This document shows positions 24,501 to 33,881 of a DNA stretch of 64,000 nt, piece by piece; positions within the stretch are counted from its first letter, which is position 1, and the number at the start of each line of letters is the position of its first letter. The translations under genes and the position numbers were made by a program. Origin of the DNA: Glaciecola amylolytica. GTDB taxonomy: Bacteria; Bacteroidota; Bacteroidia; Flavobacteriales_D; Crocinitomicaceae. The notes beneath the pieces are model-generated. The model worked only from the letters and a program-made list of their open reading frames with translations, was not told the DNA's origin and ran no database searches. The DNA lies in contig CP034120.1 in assembly GCA_003856375.1 (NCBI GenBank), positions 2,480,001 to 2,544,000 on the forward strand, given 5' to 3'.

Positions 24501-27242
24501 TTCTCCTCCTGATGGTAATTTGATTCTGGTCAGATTCCAGGCTTGTGCGTACTGATCCGCCAATGTTTTATCCTGAGTCGTATAAGGAAAGTCGCTATTC
24601 GTCAGCGGACTATTATTGCTACTTCCTTCATCTGAAGTAGAACCGTCCCCATTCGGCTTGTAAGTTCCCCACCGGTCACACGCTTTCAAATCATATTTCG
24701 GATTCACGCTGCTATAATTAAACTTATAACTGCGGTACTTCATTTTTTTAGAGTTCTGATAGGTAAACTTGATCTCTTTCAACGTTAGCTTCCCATTTCC
24801 ATTGATGTTTCCGTGATAATCATCACATAAAGAGTAATCATAAACAAATTCCACTTTCTGAATAGGAACTGCATTTGTATTATTCACTTCATAATCTCTT
24901 TTCGAGTAAAGCGTAATTGAGTTCAGTTTGCGCATCGCATTGACAGTGTCGCTTACCAAGCCTCCATGTCTTCCTTTCGCACTGTGCGCATCTTCCCTAG
25001 CCGATGTTTGTAAAATGGCTATATAGTTTTTTGTTTCTACTTTGTACAAATAGAATAAATCCTTTTCTCCATAAATGAAACTGGCTTTATCATCGGTCTT
25101 ATCAGTTCTCATTCCGGGATTCGCGTACCCCGCATTTTCCTGGATCGGTGTTCTCCATTTATGATTTTCAATTTCTGTATAATCAAATTTCACATACGAT
25201 CCTAAATCTCCGTTCGAAGGTCCTTGTATACTATCTGCATCAATATAATCATCGCTGAGAACTGCTGACAACATGTAAGAATGTGCATAAGCAGGCAATG
25301 TCGTGGAGCTGTAATAACGATCTATTCCCTTTTCATTGTCTGAACTGGCAAGACCGTCTCCATCATTGTAACTAAGCAATCCTTTATAATCGTCGGTAGG
25401 AAAAAGCCCTCCGGAATTTTTAAGATTATTTCCTACAGCAAACGTCACATCTTCCTGAAAATGATTATAAGCCGGAACAGCGAAAATATAACGTCTTCCA
25501 TCCGCACCCAACTGGGTGATTTCGGAAATGTGATGTGATTTATCGGGATCATACAAAGAAGCGTTATAAGGAAAAACTCCCATTCCATCCCGCACTTCTC
25601 CTCTATTCAGGAAGTACATTTGGTTGTTTGTCAATTCTCTGTTCGATTTTTTATTGTTATAAATATTCTTGACGCCCTGATTACTGTGAATTAATGCTCC
25701 GTTTAATTTCGGAAGTAATGCACTTCCTCCCAGCTCCAGTTCTTCAATTTTGTCTCCATAGAATTGATCAGTCATTAGATTATCCTGGGTAACAGCTCCT
25801 TCACTTGCCTCAATAAAAGAAAAGCTCGGAACCGCTTTTCCAGCTCCTCCCATCTTATAAGTCAGTGCATTCAAAGCATAATTCCGGTCAGTCCAAACAC
25901 CATTTCTGGTAGCTGTATATGGAATTTGAACATCAACCCCAACATCTACAAGATTTCCTGCTCCAAGTTCAAAACCTACGTTTGCTCCTACATCAAAATT
26001 GGCACTGGCAGGATCATACACAAAACCTACATCATTTCTAAATGCCCGAAAACTTCCTCCTGTTCCCTGAGCACTTATCGTAAACAAATCATAGGTTTGA
26101 AATGCTGAAGGCAAATGCTTACTGTATTTACTGAATGGAATATCATTATCCCTGTTAAAATCCAACAATGCTTTTGCGTTGTGCTGCCCGTATTCAGAGT
26201 ACAGATAACCATAGGCATAATTTGTCTGAACCTTCAATTCATCCGGAATCCAGTTTTTTGAAAAATTTACTCCTACATTGGCCTGTCCATCAAAACCAAA
26301 CAAAGTTCCTGAGATGTTAACTCCTAATGAAATACTTGCTCCCCAGGTTGAAGATAACGGGGTTGGTGTGTAGTTGTTTAATCCAAAATTATAACTTCCC
26401 GAAAGGCCGCTTTGTTCATCCACTTTGGAATACTTTGTTTTGTCTTTGTAGAGAGCAGAGTGTGACTTGGAATAGCTTGCAGAATAACTGATACTTTGTA
26501 GACCTGCTCTTGAATTAATTGCAGCTCCGATCGTTGCTGTTTTAGAGATATCGTGCTGATCTGCAGTTGTAATTCTCTTTTCAAAACTCAGACTCGGAGC
26601 AAAAGAAGCTCCGTTTTCACTACTTCCCGAAAGAGAAAATCCAGATGAAATCGAGCCCAAACCAAACTTAGCGAAATTAAAACTTGGTCCAACTGAGATT
26701 GAAGTTCCGTAACCTGTGTAATTATTATAAGTAAGTGAAGTACTCAGGTTAAGACTCAAACTTCCCGCACCTACTGTATCATTTGACTCCTTACCTTTAC
26801 CATCCATTATAGAAAAACCCAAAATCTCAGGCTTCATTCCAAAATCAATTCCCACATTAATTGCCGGTTTATGACTTTTTTCCTTGACAACAGGATCCGA
26901 GCGAAAATCATCAGGTAACCCTCTCAGTGCGCGGGTTATTGCCCCTGTATTCAGGTTCCAGCCCAAACCAACCCATGAAGCTTCCTGATCCATCGAAACT
27001 CCGGAACTGTAAGCAATATTAATGGGATAGCCTTCTACATCCATTAACGGAATGTTGTACGTAAAATCTCCGGTAAACGGATCAACCATATCCGAAACTC
27101 CAATGGGAGTAAACGAATTTGTTTCAGGCTGGGTCGGTCCGCCGGCGAAAACAAAACAAGGCTGGAAAATACTCCAGCAAAAAATAATTAACAGCGACCA
27201 GACTAATGATCTCTGACCTGATAAAGTATTGTTCTTATTCAT
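21588..27242 (-). CDS. SpvB/RHS-type shell protein, 1884 residues
   Basis: A signal peptide covers residues 1-33 (ending VFAGG). Residues 42-115 contain the opening typical of Bacteroidota YD/SpvB-like proteins: FTPIGVSDMVDPFTGDFTYN, then GLGWNLNTGAITRALRGLPDD. The long body has the repetitive beta-rich composition of Tc-toxin TcB or RHS shells, with segments such as LDALGRYSSSLFEFNN-like YD units near the end. The C terminus has a lectin-like HTGRKSIKVEAGS segment and a final SprB-like unit (ISITDSKGCKTG). No T9SS sorting domain is present. It is followed by the linker protein and then the giant RHS protein, so it is likely the N-terminal half of a multi-gene shell. Confidence 0.88.
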   Translation of the reverse strand: MNKNNTLSGQRSLVWSLLIIFCWSIFQPCFVFAGGPTQPETNSFTPIGVSDMVDPFTGDFTYNIPLMDVEGYPINIAYSSGVSMDQEASWVGLGWNLNTGAITRALRGLPDDFRSDPVVKEKSHKPAINVGIDFGMKPEILGFSIMDGKGKESNDTVGAGSLSLNLSTSLTYNNYTGYGTSISVGPSFNFAKFGLGSISSGFSLSGSSENGASFAPSLSFEKRITTADQHDISKTATIGAAINSRAGLQSISYSASYSKSHSALYKDKTKYSKVDEQSGLSGSYNFGLNNYTPTPLSSTWGASISLGVNISGTLFGFDGQANVGVNFSKNWIPDELKVQTNYAYGYLYSEYGQHNAKALLDFNRDNDIPFSKYSKHLPSAFQTYDLFTISAQGTGGSFRAFRNDVGFVYDPASANFDVGANVGFELGAGNLVDVGVDVQIPYTATRNGVWTDRNYALNALTYKMGGAGKAVPSFSFIEASEGAVTQDNLMTDQFYGDKIEELELGGSALLPKLNGALIHSNQGVKNIYNNKKSNRELTNNQMYFLNRGEVRDGMGVFPYNASLYDPDKSHHISEITQLGADGRRYIFAVPAYNHFQEDVTFAVGNNLKNSGGLFPTDDYKGLLSYNDGDGLASSDNEKGIDRYYSSTTLPAYAHSYMLSAVLSDDYIDADSIQGPSNGDLGSYVKFDYTEIENHKWRTPIQENAGYANPGMRTDKTDDKASFIYGEKDLFYLYKVETKNYIAILQTSAREDAHSAKGRHGGLVSDTVNAMRKLNSITLYSKRDYEVNNTNAVPIQKVEFVYDYSLCDDYHGNINGNGKLTLKEIKFTYQNSKKMKYRSYKFNYSSVNPKYDLKACDRWGTYKPNGDGSTSDEGSSNNSPLTNSDFPYTTQDKTLADQYAQAWNLTRIKLPSGGEINVDYESDDYAYVQHKKASQMFKIVGVYRDENEYVSDGFGGSVLSTSISSPNRPNMGILFKLENQTDEIEKYAVKGMQMYFRALMIMNPSGSNLKEQAEFISGYGTITELAKVNLGGVYYGMIKLKGEKLKDSGNDEYSPIAKQAILFGRTQLSRTITDVINNDGDVGESEQGLTDFANATIGAFASFKEIFSGPNKYIYDMERGREIVINKSWIRLYNPSGRKLGGGVRVKKIRIKDNWDAMNGSTSSEYGQEFTYTLEDGTSSGVASYEPQLGGDENTWHSAYEVNNKKLLATDDRMYIEDPIMESQFPSPSVGYSRVEIRDLKHANVIKTATGKVVKEFYTARDFPTIVKSTGADAKTKNSFLPLLPKFQYLTANEGFMIELNDMHGKPKKESVYAENKQAPLSTVEYVYQSENLFLDGVANSRLKNNVKVINQDGSIDEKTIGVRYDAVADFRESETVSQTGKLKINTNTMLFGFVTAFIPVLYPGYDRTTNRFRSATFNKTVQKFGVLEKTIANQDGSIVETNNLAYDAKTGEVLVTQTTTNFNDKVYALNYPAYWKYDVFSQASTNILYSYKASNLASNGFASVPSQYNLFVEGDEVMVRTDSFTKKGWVVEKNASGIRILDKEGLPVSGANAVIKVIRSGHRNKQNTSMASMTSISNPLTGIGTNQFTNVLNAGAVEFDDVWKTYCECFASSSRNPYVLGIKGNWRPVRSYTYLSGRTQTDYDANTNIRKDGVFTSYSPFYKLGQGKWEKDGQNWTFVSEVTEFSPNGMTLETRDALGRYSSSLFEFNNTLTTAVAANAKSQQIASGGFEDAGNTNCLEQGYFSRAKIGTGGVAVIPNSAIETTHVHTGRKSIKVEAGSPVVFENVISDCQNESTCDIVLTVVAGKQNSVEITGGQAPYQFTYEFVGNGAADAIMEPGNIISFFVDDAGEYLNISITDSKGCKTGIKITSNGGNSYQHEIINY

Positions 27243-27301
27243 ATCAATGGAATATTCAAGAATCTATTTGTATTTAGGTTTTACAGGTGTTTTTACCCTG
27301 G

Positions 27302-28054
27302 TTAATTCAGTTTAAAATTAAAGGTGAAGCTTTTCTTGTTTTTAGGTGCCCAGATTACAGTGTAGTATCCGGATTCCAAATCCAACTCTTTCAACTTAAG
27401 AATGAGGAAGCGTTTATTACTTCCGCCTTTACTTACTTCCACAGGTTCTCCATCCTCTTCCTCCTTTCCCTGAACAAATTCTTTTAAGAGTGTTTTCTTT
27501 ACAAGCAGTCCATTTTTGTAGATCTGAGCAGTCAGTTTCAAATCCCCTATTTCATCGGATACCAAACCAATCTGATCATTTACAATCGAATATGTTTGCC
27601 CGTCATTCTTAAAAACTACCGGGTAGAAAGCAGGCATCGGATCCTTGGGCTCTAAAATCGTAAACTGAAAGGGCTCGGATTGATCTACGATCATGTTATT
27701 GAACAAAACAGAAACCTGCCAAACATACGTGTGCCCTTCTTCCAAAGGCGTGGAAGACGAGGAATATGAATGCATCGTATTTTGATAATCATCCAGCACC
27801 AGAATCGGTGTGTTGATTGCAATAGCATCTCCTTTCAGCTGATTTTCTTCCAGCTCGCAGAGCACATAACGCTGTGAATAACGCGGATCTGTCTGAATAG
27901 CTGTAATATTAGTCTGCCATACAAAATGTGGTTCTACCTCGATGATCGTATCATAATCCATCGGGTTTGATAAAGTCACGGGAAAAACACTCTGCTGAGA
28001 ATAAGCGGTGGTTCCAAATAAAATAGTTAGTAGTAATAAACGAATAGCAGTCAT
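27302..28054 (-). CDS. Secreted Ig/FN3-like protein at the head of the RHS operon
   Basis: The ATG at 28054 gives 250 residues with a signal peptide (MTAIRLLLLTILFGTTAYSQ); the frame from 28084 adds ten residues that spoil it. Two beta-sandwich-like segments can be seen: about 20-130 (PHFVWQTN, then LEEGHTYVWQVSVLFNN, a common Bacteroidota FN3/Ig-like signature) and about 145-250. The last stretch ends GYYTVIWAPKNKKSFTFNFK. It precedes the 1884-residue shell gene by 59 nt and is on the same strand, so it may be the first gene of the operon. Function unknown. Confidence 0.75.
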   Translation of the reverse strand: MTAIRLLLLTILFGTTAYSQQSVFPVTLSNPMDYDTIIEVEPHFVWQTNITAIQTDPRYSQRYVLCELEENQLKGDAIAINTPILVLDDYQNTMHSYSSSSTPLEEGHTYVWQVSVLFNNMIVDQSEPFQFTILEPKDPMPAFYPVVFKNDGQTYSIVNDQIGLVSDEIGDLKLTAQIYKNGLLVKKTLLKEFVQGKEEEDGEPVEVSKGGSNKRFLILKLKELDLESGYYTVIWAPKNKKSFTFNFKLN

Positions 28055-28244
28055 ATCATTAAAGCAAGAAATAAATGTTACCACAAATCAAAAAATCGAT
28101 AAAAAATTGTGGATACAATTTGTACCTGCCTGTAATAAAATAAAAAAAGAAGTTTTTCTTGATTTAGCTGATAGGCATCAATTTTTTAGGATGTCTTGAT
28201 TAAAATTTCTAAGGCAAATCTACAAAAAAAATAATTCTTAAAAA

Positions 28245-28317
28245 CAAAAAAGCCCTTTCAGAAATGTTAAATAACTATTGAACTAATTTTACAATTCAAC
28301 AGGCATTCTGCGGCTTT
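28245..28317 (-). terminator. Probable terminator in the 319-bp gap 28055-28373
   Basis: On the minus strand AAAGCCGCAGAATG pairs with CATTTCTGAAAGGGCTTT (one bulge), with an inner TTGAA/TTCAA stem, and is followed by a run of T. It would end transcripts of the T9SS cargo gene at 28374. The rest of the gap is AT-rich; it must hold the promoter of the RHS operon, but no clear TAnnTTTG element is visible. Confidence 0.45.
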
Positions 28318-28373
28318 CTAAATATCCACCGCTTAATTTAAACACTTATTTAATGCTTTTTATCAGATTCAAC

Positions 28374-29840
28374 CTACATCTTCACAACCTTTCGCACATA
28401 CCAATTTCCATTCACTGAAAAACGCAGTAAATAGGTTCCGGAATTCCAGGTAGCGGTTTCGATGGAACTAACCGAGTGATCTGTCGAAAAAATCTGTTTT
28501 CCGGATAAATCACTCACTTCAAGCCGGTCAAATGTGCTTTCAGAATCGATGTACAATAAATTGCTTACCGGATTCGGGTAGAATTCAAAATCAGGATTGT
28601 TTTCCAGGTTTTCCACACTCAGAATGCTATAAATTGTTGGATTTCCATTCGCAGGAAAAGCATTGTCATTTCCTAATTTCACAACAAACAACGAAGTTCC
28701 TCCCGTACTGAATCCGGGATCGCTGTGAAAACCAACCGTTACAGCATATCCGTCATTGGTTTGAATAATCTGATTGATTTGATCTTGTCCCAAAGCACTG
28801 TATGGTAATCCGTATCCATCCCAGTAAAATGCAGGAGCAAAACGGTTAATATAACAATCTTCACCGCCCGCGTAGTCATACAAGGGGTTATTTCCCTGAG
28901 TAACAAGAAAAAATTTATCTCCGGGAGGAGCTGTATAGTTTACAAAACCAACATAACGATTATCGTATTGAGAATAAGCATCATCATCCGAAATATAATC
29001 TCCGCTGAAATTCAGAAAAATCTGGTAGTTGTCTTTATCCGTTTTGTCTGTCTGAGTTTTTTCACCCACACACATCAGTTTATTGGCAACAAACTGAACA
29101 TCATTCAGAATGTATTCGCCATTCCTGCCCGTAAGTGTGTCCCAAACAAGCGAACCATCCATGTGATAGTAAGCAATTGCCGCTTTTGATTTCAGGGAAT
29201 CTGCCAGATAGCCGGTTCCAACCGCCACAAAAGTAGTGTCCGACATTTTCAACCCTTTGTTGAAGTAGTCTACACCTACTCCGCCCGATTGCTGCTCCCA
29301 AAGAACCTCTCCGTCTTTATCAATGCGCACCAGATACTGATCTTCCGTCTGCTCCGGATTGGCGTTGGACTCTCCCAACATAACAATACTGGTGTCGGGC
29401 ATCAAAATGGCATCATGAAATCGCTCCCAACCGCCATTGTCGTACCATTTTTCCCATTGCTGATTTCCGGATAAATCCGTGAAGACAACATATCCGTCAA
29501 AGCCGCCGGTTCCGTTACTGGATGAAGTTCCGATGATGTAATATCCGTAATTCGGTACAAAAAGGACGCGTTTTCCCTCCTCAAATTCGGTACCTCCGTA
29601 TTGTTTCGACCAAACGTGAAAGCCATATTTGTTCAATTTCAACAGGAATGCCTGTGAAGGTGCACTTTCAAAACTGGAAGAAGATCCAGTAAGGATGTAA
29701 GAACTGTCGGGCAATTGGGCAATTCCTTCCCCGCGATCATAGCCTGTTCCTCCGAATACATGATAAAACGAAATCTGTGCCTTGCCATCCAGTGTGCAAA
29801 ACAAAAGCAGAACCGCAAAAAGACTTCTTAAAATAACCAT
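28374..29840 (-). CDS. T9SS cargo protein with propeller-like repeats and type A sorting domain
   Basis: This 488-residue protein has a signal peptide (to about residue 22, GKAQ). About 25-390 is a series of repeats with motifs such as DSSYILTGSSSS, YGYYIIGTSSSNG and DGEVLWEQQSGG, as in beta-propeller proteins of this phylum. The last 75 residues are a T9SS type A sorting domain: FEFYPNPVSNLLYIDSE, LEVSDLSGKQIF, and the end GTYLLRFSVNG with a basic tail. It should be carried across the outer membrane by T9SS and anchored or released. It overlaps the DUF5723 gene by 13 nt, so the two are co-translated. Confidence 0.88.
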   Translation of the reverse strand: MVILRSLFAVLLLFCTLDGKAQISFYHVFGGTGYDRGEGIAQLPDSSYILTGSSSSFESAPSQAFLLKLNKYGFHVWSKQYGGTEFEEGKRVLFVPNYGYYIIGTSSSNGTGGFDGYVVFTDLSGNQQWEKWYDNGGWERFHDAILMPDTSIVMLGESNANPEQTEDQYLVRIDKDGEVLWEQQSGGVGVDYFNKGLKMSDTTFVAVGTGYLADSLKSKAAIAYYHMDGSLVWDTLTGRNGEYILNDVQFVANKLMCVGEKTQTDKTDKDNYQIFLNFSGDYISDDDAYSQYDNRYVGFVNYTAPPGDKFFLVTQGNNPLYDYAGGEDCYINRFAPAFYWDGYGLPYSALGQDQINQIIQTNDGYAVTVGFHSDPGFSTGGTSLFVVKLGNDNAFPANGNPTIYSILSVENLENNPDFEFYPNPVSNLLYIDSESTFDRLEVSDLSGKQIFSTDHSVSSIETATWNSGTYLLRFSVNGNWYVRKVVKM

Positions 29841-31057
29841 GACAAACGAATTAATGCTGACTGACCAAATCCTCTTTTAGATACCAAACCATAAATATCG
29901 TCTGTTCCTAATTGAATTCCCAATTTATCTCCGTGATATGCGAACATCAAACCTCCACGGACAATGGAAGATCCTCCGAATGCCACATTTGCAGAAGCTG
30001 AAACACGAGGTATAAAGCGATAGAATAATCCCGCAAATCCACTGGGAACAATTCCGATCGTCGGATAAAAGCGGATTCCGAAAAAGCTCTGTAATTTTTT
30101 AGCGGATTCCAGATCAACCAATTTGGAGATCTGAATAAATGCGGGAACCATGACCCAGCGTTTCACTTCTTTTTTCTGTACGTTCAGAGAATCCAACAAC
30201 GAAAAATCGTCTCCGAACATATTTCCGCCGTTCTTGATCTGATCAAATGTAAAACCGCTGAAACGATAAGTGGAATCAGCAGAATATTGTGTTTGCGGCT
30301 TGAACATATATGTTGCTCCTAAATTCTGTACCGTAAACTGAAACGTAGCGGAATCCTTTAACCACGGAACTTTCAGGTAAAAGTCAAAGTCTACTGCAAA
30401 ACCGATTCCCTTACTGAAATCTTTCCCGGAAGAATAGGTCATATCTCCGTTCAATCTCAAATTAATCGAATCCGCATTTGCTCCCTGATACCATTTTCCG
30501 TTCCGGATGTAACCTCCGTACTGATTCTGAACATTCACCACATTTAAAGTCAGGGAACTTCCCGTTTTTCTGTGATAAAAACCAAAACCGGCCTTTTGAA
30601 ACTGCATTCCTGAAATTCTCGTTCCGGTTAAGTTCGCGGTATCTTCTCCCAGATAGCTGTTTCCGTAAAAAGTCATTTTGAACGCATCTTTCGTGTAATT
30701 GACATTTCCGGTAACGTAATATCCGGCTTTTACCAACCAGGAATATTTTCCGGATTTAAACAAGCTCGTTGCACCCGAAACATAACTGACTTCTCCGCTT
30801 AGAAAGGCTCCAACACGGTTATTTGCCCGGTGAGCTTTCAGCGTCCGGTCTTTCATTTCAGAGTCGATATACCCTCCAAATGCCAGTGTATTCAGGAATT
30901 CCTTTCGCATTGAGGTTCCGGTAACGTCAAAATTCCCGGAAAAATTGAGTCGGTTTGTTTGCAATAAACTATCCCTGAAAAGAGGAAAAGTAGATTGTCC
31001 GAAAACAGAAGAGATCACCAGGAAAAATGAACTTATTGTGAGAATTAATTGATTCAT
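29828..31057 (-). CDS. DUF5723-family outer-membrane protein
   Basis: This 409-residue protein has a signal peptide (to residue 20, SVFGQ) and alternating amphipathic strands ending in an aromatic residue (ALIRLSWLF), as expected for an outer-membrane beta-barrel. Segments such as NRVGAFLSGEVSYVSG, GMQFQKAGFGFYHRKTG and GLMFAYHGDKLGIQLG fit the DUF5723 family of Bacteroidota. Its stop overlaps the cargo gene by 13 nt, and its ATG shares a base with the stop of the upstream lipoprotein gene (TAATG). The three therefore form one translationally coupled operon. The family has no proven function. Confidence 0.82.
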   Translation of the reverse strand: MNQLILTISSFFLVISSVFGQSTFPLFRDSLLQTNRLNFSGNFDVTGTSMRKEFLNTLAFGGYIDSEMKDRTLKAHRANNRVGAFLSGEVSYVSGATSLFKSGKYSWLVKAGYYVTGNVNYTKDAFKMTFYGNSYLGEDTANLTGTRISGMQFQKAGFGFYHRKTGSSLTLNVVNVQNQYGGYIRNGKWYQGANADSINLRLNGDMTYSSGKDFSKGIGFAVDFDFYLKVPWLKDSATFQFTVQNLGATYMFKPQTQYSADSTYRFSGFTFDQIKNGGNMFGDDFSLLDSLNVQKKEVKRWVMVPAFIQISKLVDLESAKKLQSFFGIRFYPTIGIVPSGFAGLFYRFIPRVSASANVAFGGSSIVRGGLMFAYHGDKLGIQLGTDDIYGLVSKRGFGQSALIRLSWLF

Positions 31058-32631
31058 TACAAGTGATTTTCAAGAATTAGGTTCGCACCCAGTTTAAATT
31101 TAAAGAAAGCGCCTGCCGGAATGGATACCTGCACATTTTGCCCGTTTGCATTATAGGTATTGAGTTTCAATTTGATCATGCAGTGCTTCACTGAACCGAT
31201 GTCGTCACACAAGGCTTCCGAAACAGGAAAATAGACTACGCTTTTCTTCTGCATAATTCCGTCAACCGTTGTACCAAATACACTTGATTCGATCGGGTTT
31301 GTGCCGGAAACAATTCCTACTATCTGGAAATTCGCATCAAGCAGGTAGAGCTCCAGACTTCCTTCAAACGGAAAGGCATTCATGGCATTTACCCAAAGCT
31401 GGCCGGATTTTACGTTGGTTTTATTCTGATCATTGACTAAATTCAGTGCAAAAGTGTCCTGAAAGATCAAATCACTCATTCCGACATTCAACGGGAACAT
31501 TCCATTCAGTTTCACCCGCAAAGGATGCGCATCGTAAATCTCGTCCCATCCTCCGGAAACATTTCCCCAGGGATTTAATTGAAGTTGAAAACTCAATTCA
31601 TTTTTCGCTCCGTGATTTTCAACATATTGTTCAAAATTGCTGTTTCCGGGAGTAAAACTCAAAGTAGTATTGCTTGGAGTTATATTTCCATTCGATCCCG
31701 TAGCCGAACTGATTGTATTCCAGTTTCCGATGCTCGGGTGCGACAATGAAACCGCATTTCCTGCTGCATTGATATTTTTCAGGGAATTGATTTTAAACTT
31801 CCCGTTCACTTTCAATCCGTTTTCGATCTTCAGATCAAAGGTCATTGCGTCCACATCCAGAATTCCGTCCGAAATGTTATTCATCGCATCAATCTGTGCA
31901 TAAACCGTATCTGAAACCAATTCACTTCCGAAATAGCCTCTTGCATAATCGAGCTGAACATCTTTCATCGTAAACTGAAACTTAATGATATCCGTTGTCT
32001 GCACAATCACCGAAGGCCCGTCCGGATCGGACTTCACCAACATGCGCGATTGAATCCGGTTATAGGATGTTCCGTTTTCACCGGTTAAATCCAATTCATA
32101 TCCTTCGAGATTCACAAAACCGGTAGCAATTCCCGGATTATTTTGTGTTCCTGCCGGAGCAATGAATTCCTGAGATAAAATAACGCCATTTTTACTGACT
32201 CCGGGCAATTCGATGGTAAAAAAGGTTTTCGTACCAATCGGATTAAATACCTTCAACTGCACTCCACCTTGTTTCACTCTCACTTTTTTCAGCTGCGCGT
32301 CTCCCATTTCGATCACGTGGTCTTCCACACTGTTCACAAATGAAACTCCCGGGCTTGCAGGAATATTGATCGAAACATGAAAAGTATTTTCAACGCTCGT
32401 ATCAGGCAGGGACACAAAATCGCTCAGTTTAAACTCAAACAAAGAGCTATTGATATCCAGTTCGTAATTTCCTCCAACAACCGTCAATAGGGAATCAGCG
32501 ACCAAATCAGACAACGTCAGACTGTCGTGAACAAGCGGAACCTGCCAATCTGTATCCCAGATGGCTTTTCCCCGCTTCTTACAGGAGGCGAAAACCAAAC
32601 CGATACAAAGTAAAAATAGGAGTTTTTTCAT
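31057..32631 (-). CDS. Large hypothetical lipoprotein, partner of the DUF5723 protein
   Basis: This 524-residue protein has a lipobox with Cys17 (MKKLLFLLCIGLVFASC). The mature part is beta-rich, with repeated segments on the pattern SLSHPSIGNWN and GSLELYLLDANFQIVG, and no recognised enzyme motif. The start at 32631 follows a 38-nt gap after the thiolase gene. The gene leads a coupled three-gene unit with the DUF5723 barrel and a T9SS cargo protein. A surface-exposed lipoprotein working with the barrel is plausible, but this is inference from gene order. Confidence 0.75.
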   Translation of the reverse strand: MKKLLFLLCIGLVFASCKKRGKAIWDTDWQVPLVHDSLTLSDLVADSLLTVVGGNYELDINSSLFEFKLSDFVSLPDTSVENTFHVSINIPASPGVSFVNSVEDHVIEMGDAQLKKVRVKQGGVQLKVFNPIGTKTFFTIELPGVSKNGVILSQEFIAPAGTQNNPGIATGFVNLEGYELDLTGENGTSYNRIQSRMLVKSDPDGPSVIVQTTDIIKFQFTMKDVQLDYARGYFGSELVSDTVYAQIDAMNNISDGILDVDAMTFDLKIENGLKVNGKFKINSLKNINAAGNAVSLSHPSIGNWNTISSATGSNGNITPSNTTLSFTPGNSNFEQYVENHGAKNELSFQLQLNPWGNVSGGWDEIYDAHPLRVKLNGMFPLNVGMSDLIFQDTFALNLVNDQNKTNVKSGQLWVNAMNAFPFEGSLELYLLDANFQIVGIVSGTNPIESSVFGTTVDGIMQKKSVVYFPVSEALCDDIGSVKHCMIKLKLNTYNANGQNVQVSIPAGAFFKFKLGANLILENHL

Positions 32632-32669
32632 GGTATGTTAGAGATACATTTTTTTAAAAGAGGTTGGAA

Positions 32670-33881
32670 TCAAACACGTTCTATCACGGTGGCATATCCT
32701 TGCCCGACTCCGATGCACATTGTAACCAATGCGTACTTTCCTCCGGTGCGTTGCAACTGATTTGCAGCGGCAAGCAAAATACGCGATCCGGACATTCCCA
32801 GTGGATGTCCGAGTGCAATTGCTCCTCCGTTCGGATTGATCCGGGAATCCTGATCGTCCAGCCCCATTGTTCTGCTGCATGCAAGTACTTGCGCAGCAAA
32901 TGCTTCGTTCAATTCAAGTACATCCATCTGATCCAATGTCAGACCTGCTCTTTCCAATGCTTTGCGGGAAGCTTCAACCGGCCCGATTCCCATGATACGC
33001 GGTTCGACACCCGAAACTGCCGCCGAAACAATCCGTGCAATCGGTTTCAGATTGTGATCTTTCAATCCCGTATCCGAAGCAAGCAACAGAGCTGCCGCAC
33101 CGTCATTCAATCCGGATGCATTTCCTGCTGTTACCGAGCCATCTTTTTTGAAAGCCGGTCTCAATGCCGCCAAGGTTTCCAGCGTTGTTCCGGATCTTAT
33201 AAATTCGTCCTGATCAAAGATCAAAGGGTCTTGTTTTTTACGTGGGATAGCAAACGCAGCGATTTCTTCAGCAAGAATTCCTGCTTTTTGAGCTTTCGTT
33301 GCTTTTTCCTGCGACCAGACTGCGAAACGATCCTGATCTTCTCTGGAAATTTGATGCAGTTCGGCCAGGTTTTCCGCAGTCATTCCCATCGCTTCTGCTC
33401 CATAAAGTTCTTCCATTTTGGGATTGATGAATCTCCATCCGAAAGAAGAATCAAACAATTGCTGATCTCTTCCGAAAGGCGCAGATGCTTTTGAAAGCAC
33501 CCACGGTCCACGTGTCATGTGTTCGATTCCTCCGGCCACATAAACATCTCCGGCCCCAACCTGAATTGCTCTGGCAGCATTCACCACAGCCGACATTCCG
33601 GACGCACATAAGCGATTAACCGTTTCTCCGCCAACATTGATCGGATATCCGGCAAGCAGTAAAGCCATTCTAGCCACATTTCGATTGTCTTCTCCGGCCT
33701 GATTGGCACATCCCAAAATCACATCTTCGATTGCACCCGGATCAAAATCCGGAACTTTTTTCAACAATGCTTCCAAAACGTGCGCCGCCAAATCATCTGC
33801 TCTTACCGGAGCGAGCGCTCCACCAAAATTTCCAATCGCGGTTCTTACACCAGCTACTATAAATGCGTCCTTTATCGCCAT
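32670..33881 (-). CDS. Thiolase, 3-oxoadipyl-CoA thiolase (PcaF/PaaJ)-like
   Basis: This 403-residue protein has the normal thiolase length and all catalytic residues: nucleophile Cys92 in NRLCASGM, His359 in [12 protein letters not shown], and Cys389 in TMCIGVGQG. The N-terminal stretches [15 protein letters not shown] and [19 protein letters not shown] match the PcaF/PaaJ branch, which cleaves 3-oxoadipyl-CoA to succinyl-CoA and acetyl-CoA, better than acetoacetyl-CoA thiolases. No other beta-ketoadipate, phenylacetate or fatty-acid degradation gene is near, so a role in fatty-acid beta-oxidation remains open. The gene diverges from the TPR gene. Confidence 0.88.
   Translation of the reverse strand: MAIKDAFIVAGVRTAIGNFGGALAPVRADDLAAHVLEALLKKVPDFDPGAIEDVILGCANQAGEDNRNVARMALLLAGYPINVGGETVNRLCASGMSAVVNAARAIQVGAGDVYVAGGIEHMTRGPWVLSKASAPFGRDQQLFDSSFGWRFINPKMEELYGAEAMGMTAENLAELHQISREDQDRFAVWSQEKATKAQKAGILAEEIAAFAIPRKKQDPLIFDQDEFIRSGTTLETLAALRPAFKKDGSVTAGNASGLNDGAAALLLASDTGLKDHNLKPIARIVSAAVSGVEPRIMGIGPVEASRKALERAGLTLDQMDVLELNEAFAAQVLACSRTMGLDDQDSRINPNGGAIALGHPLGMSGSRILLAAANQLQRTGGKYALVTMCIGVGQGYATVIERV

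Noticed and set aside
32664-33494. 276-codon plus-strand frame
   Set aside because: Antisense to the well-supported thiolase gene; the protein has no domain resemblance.
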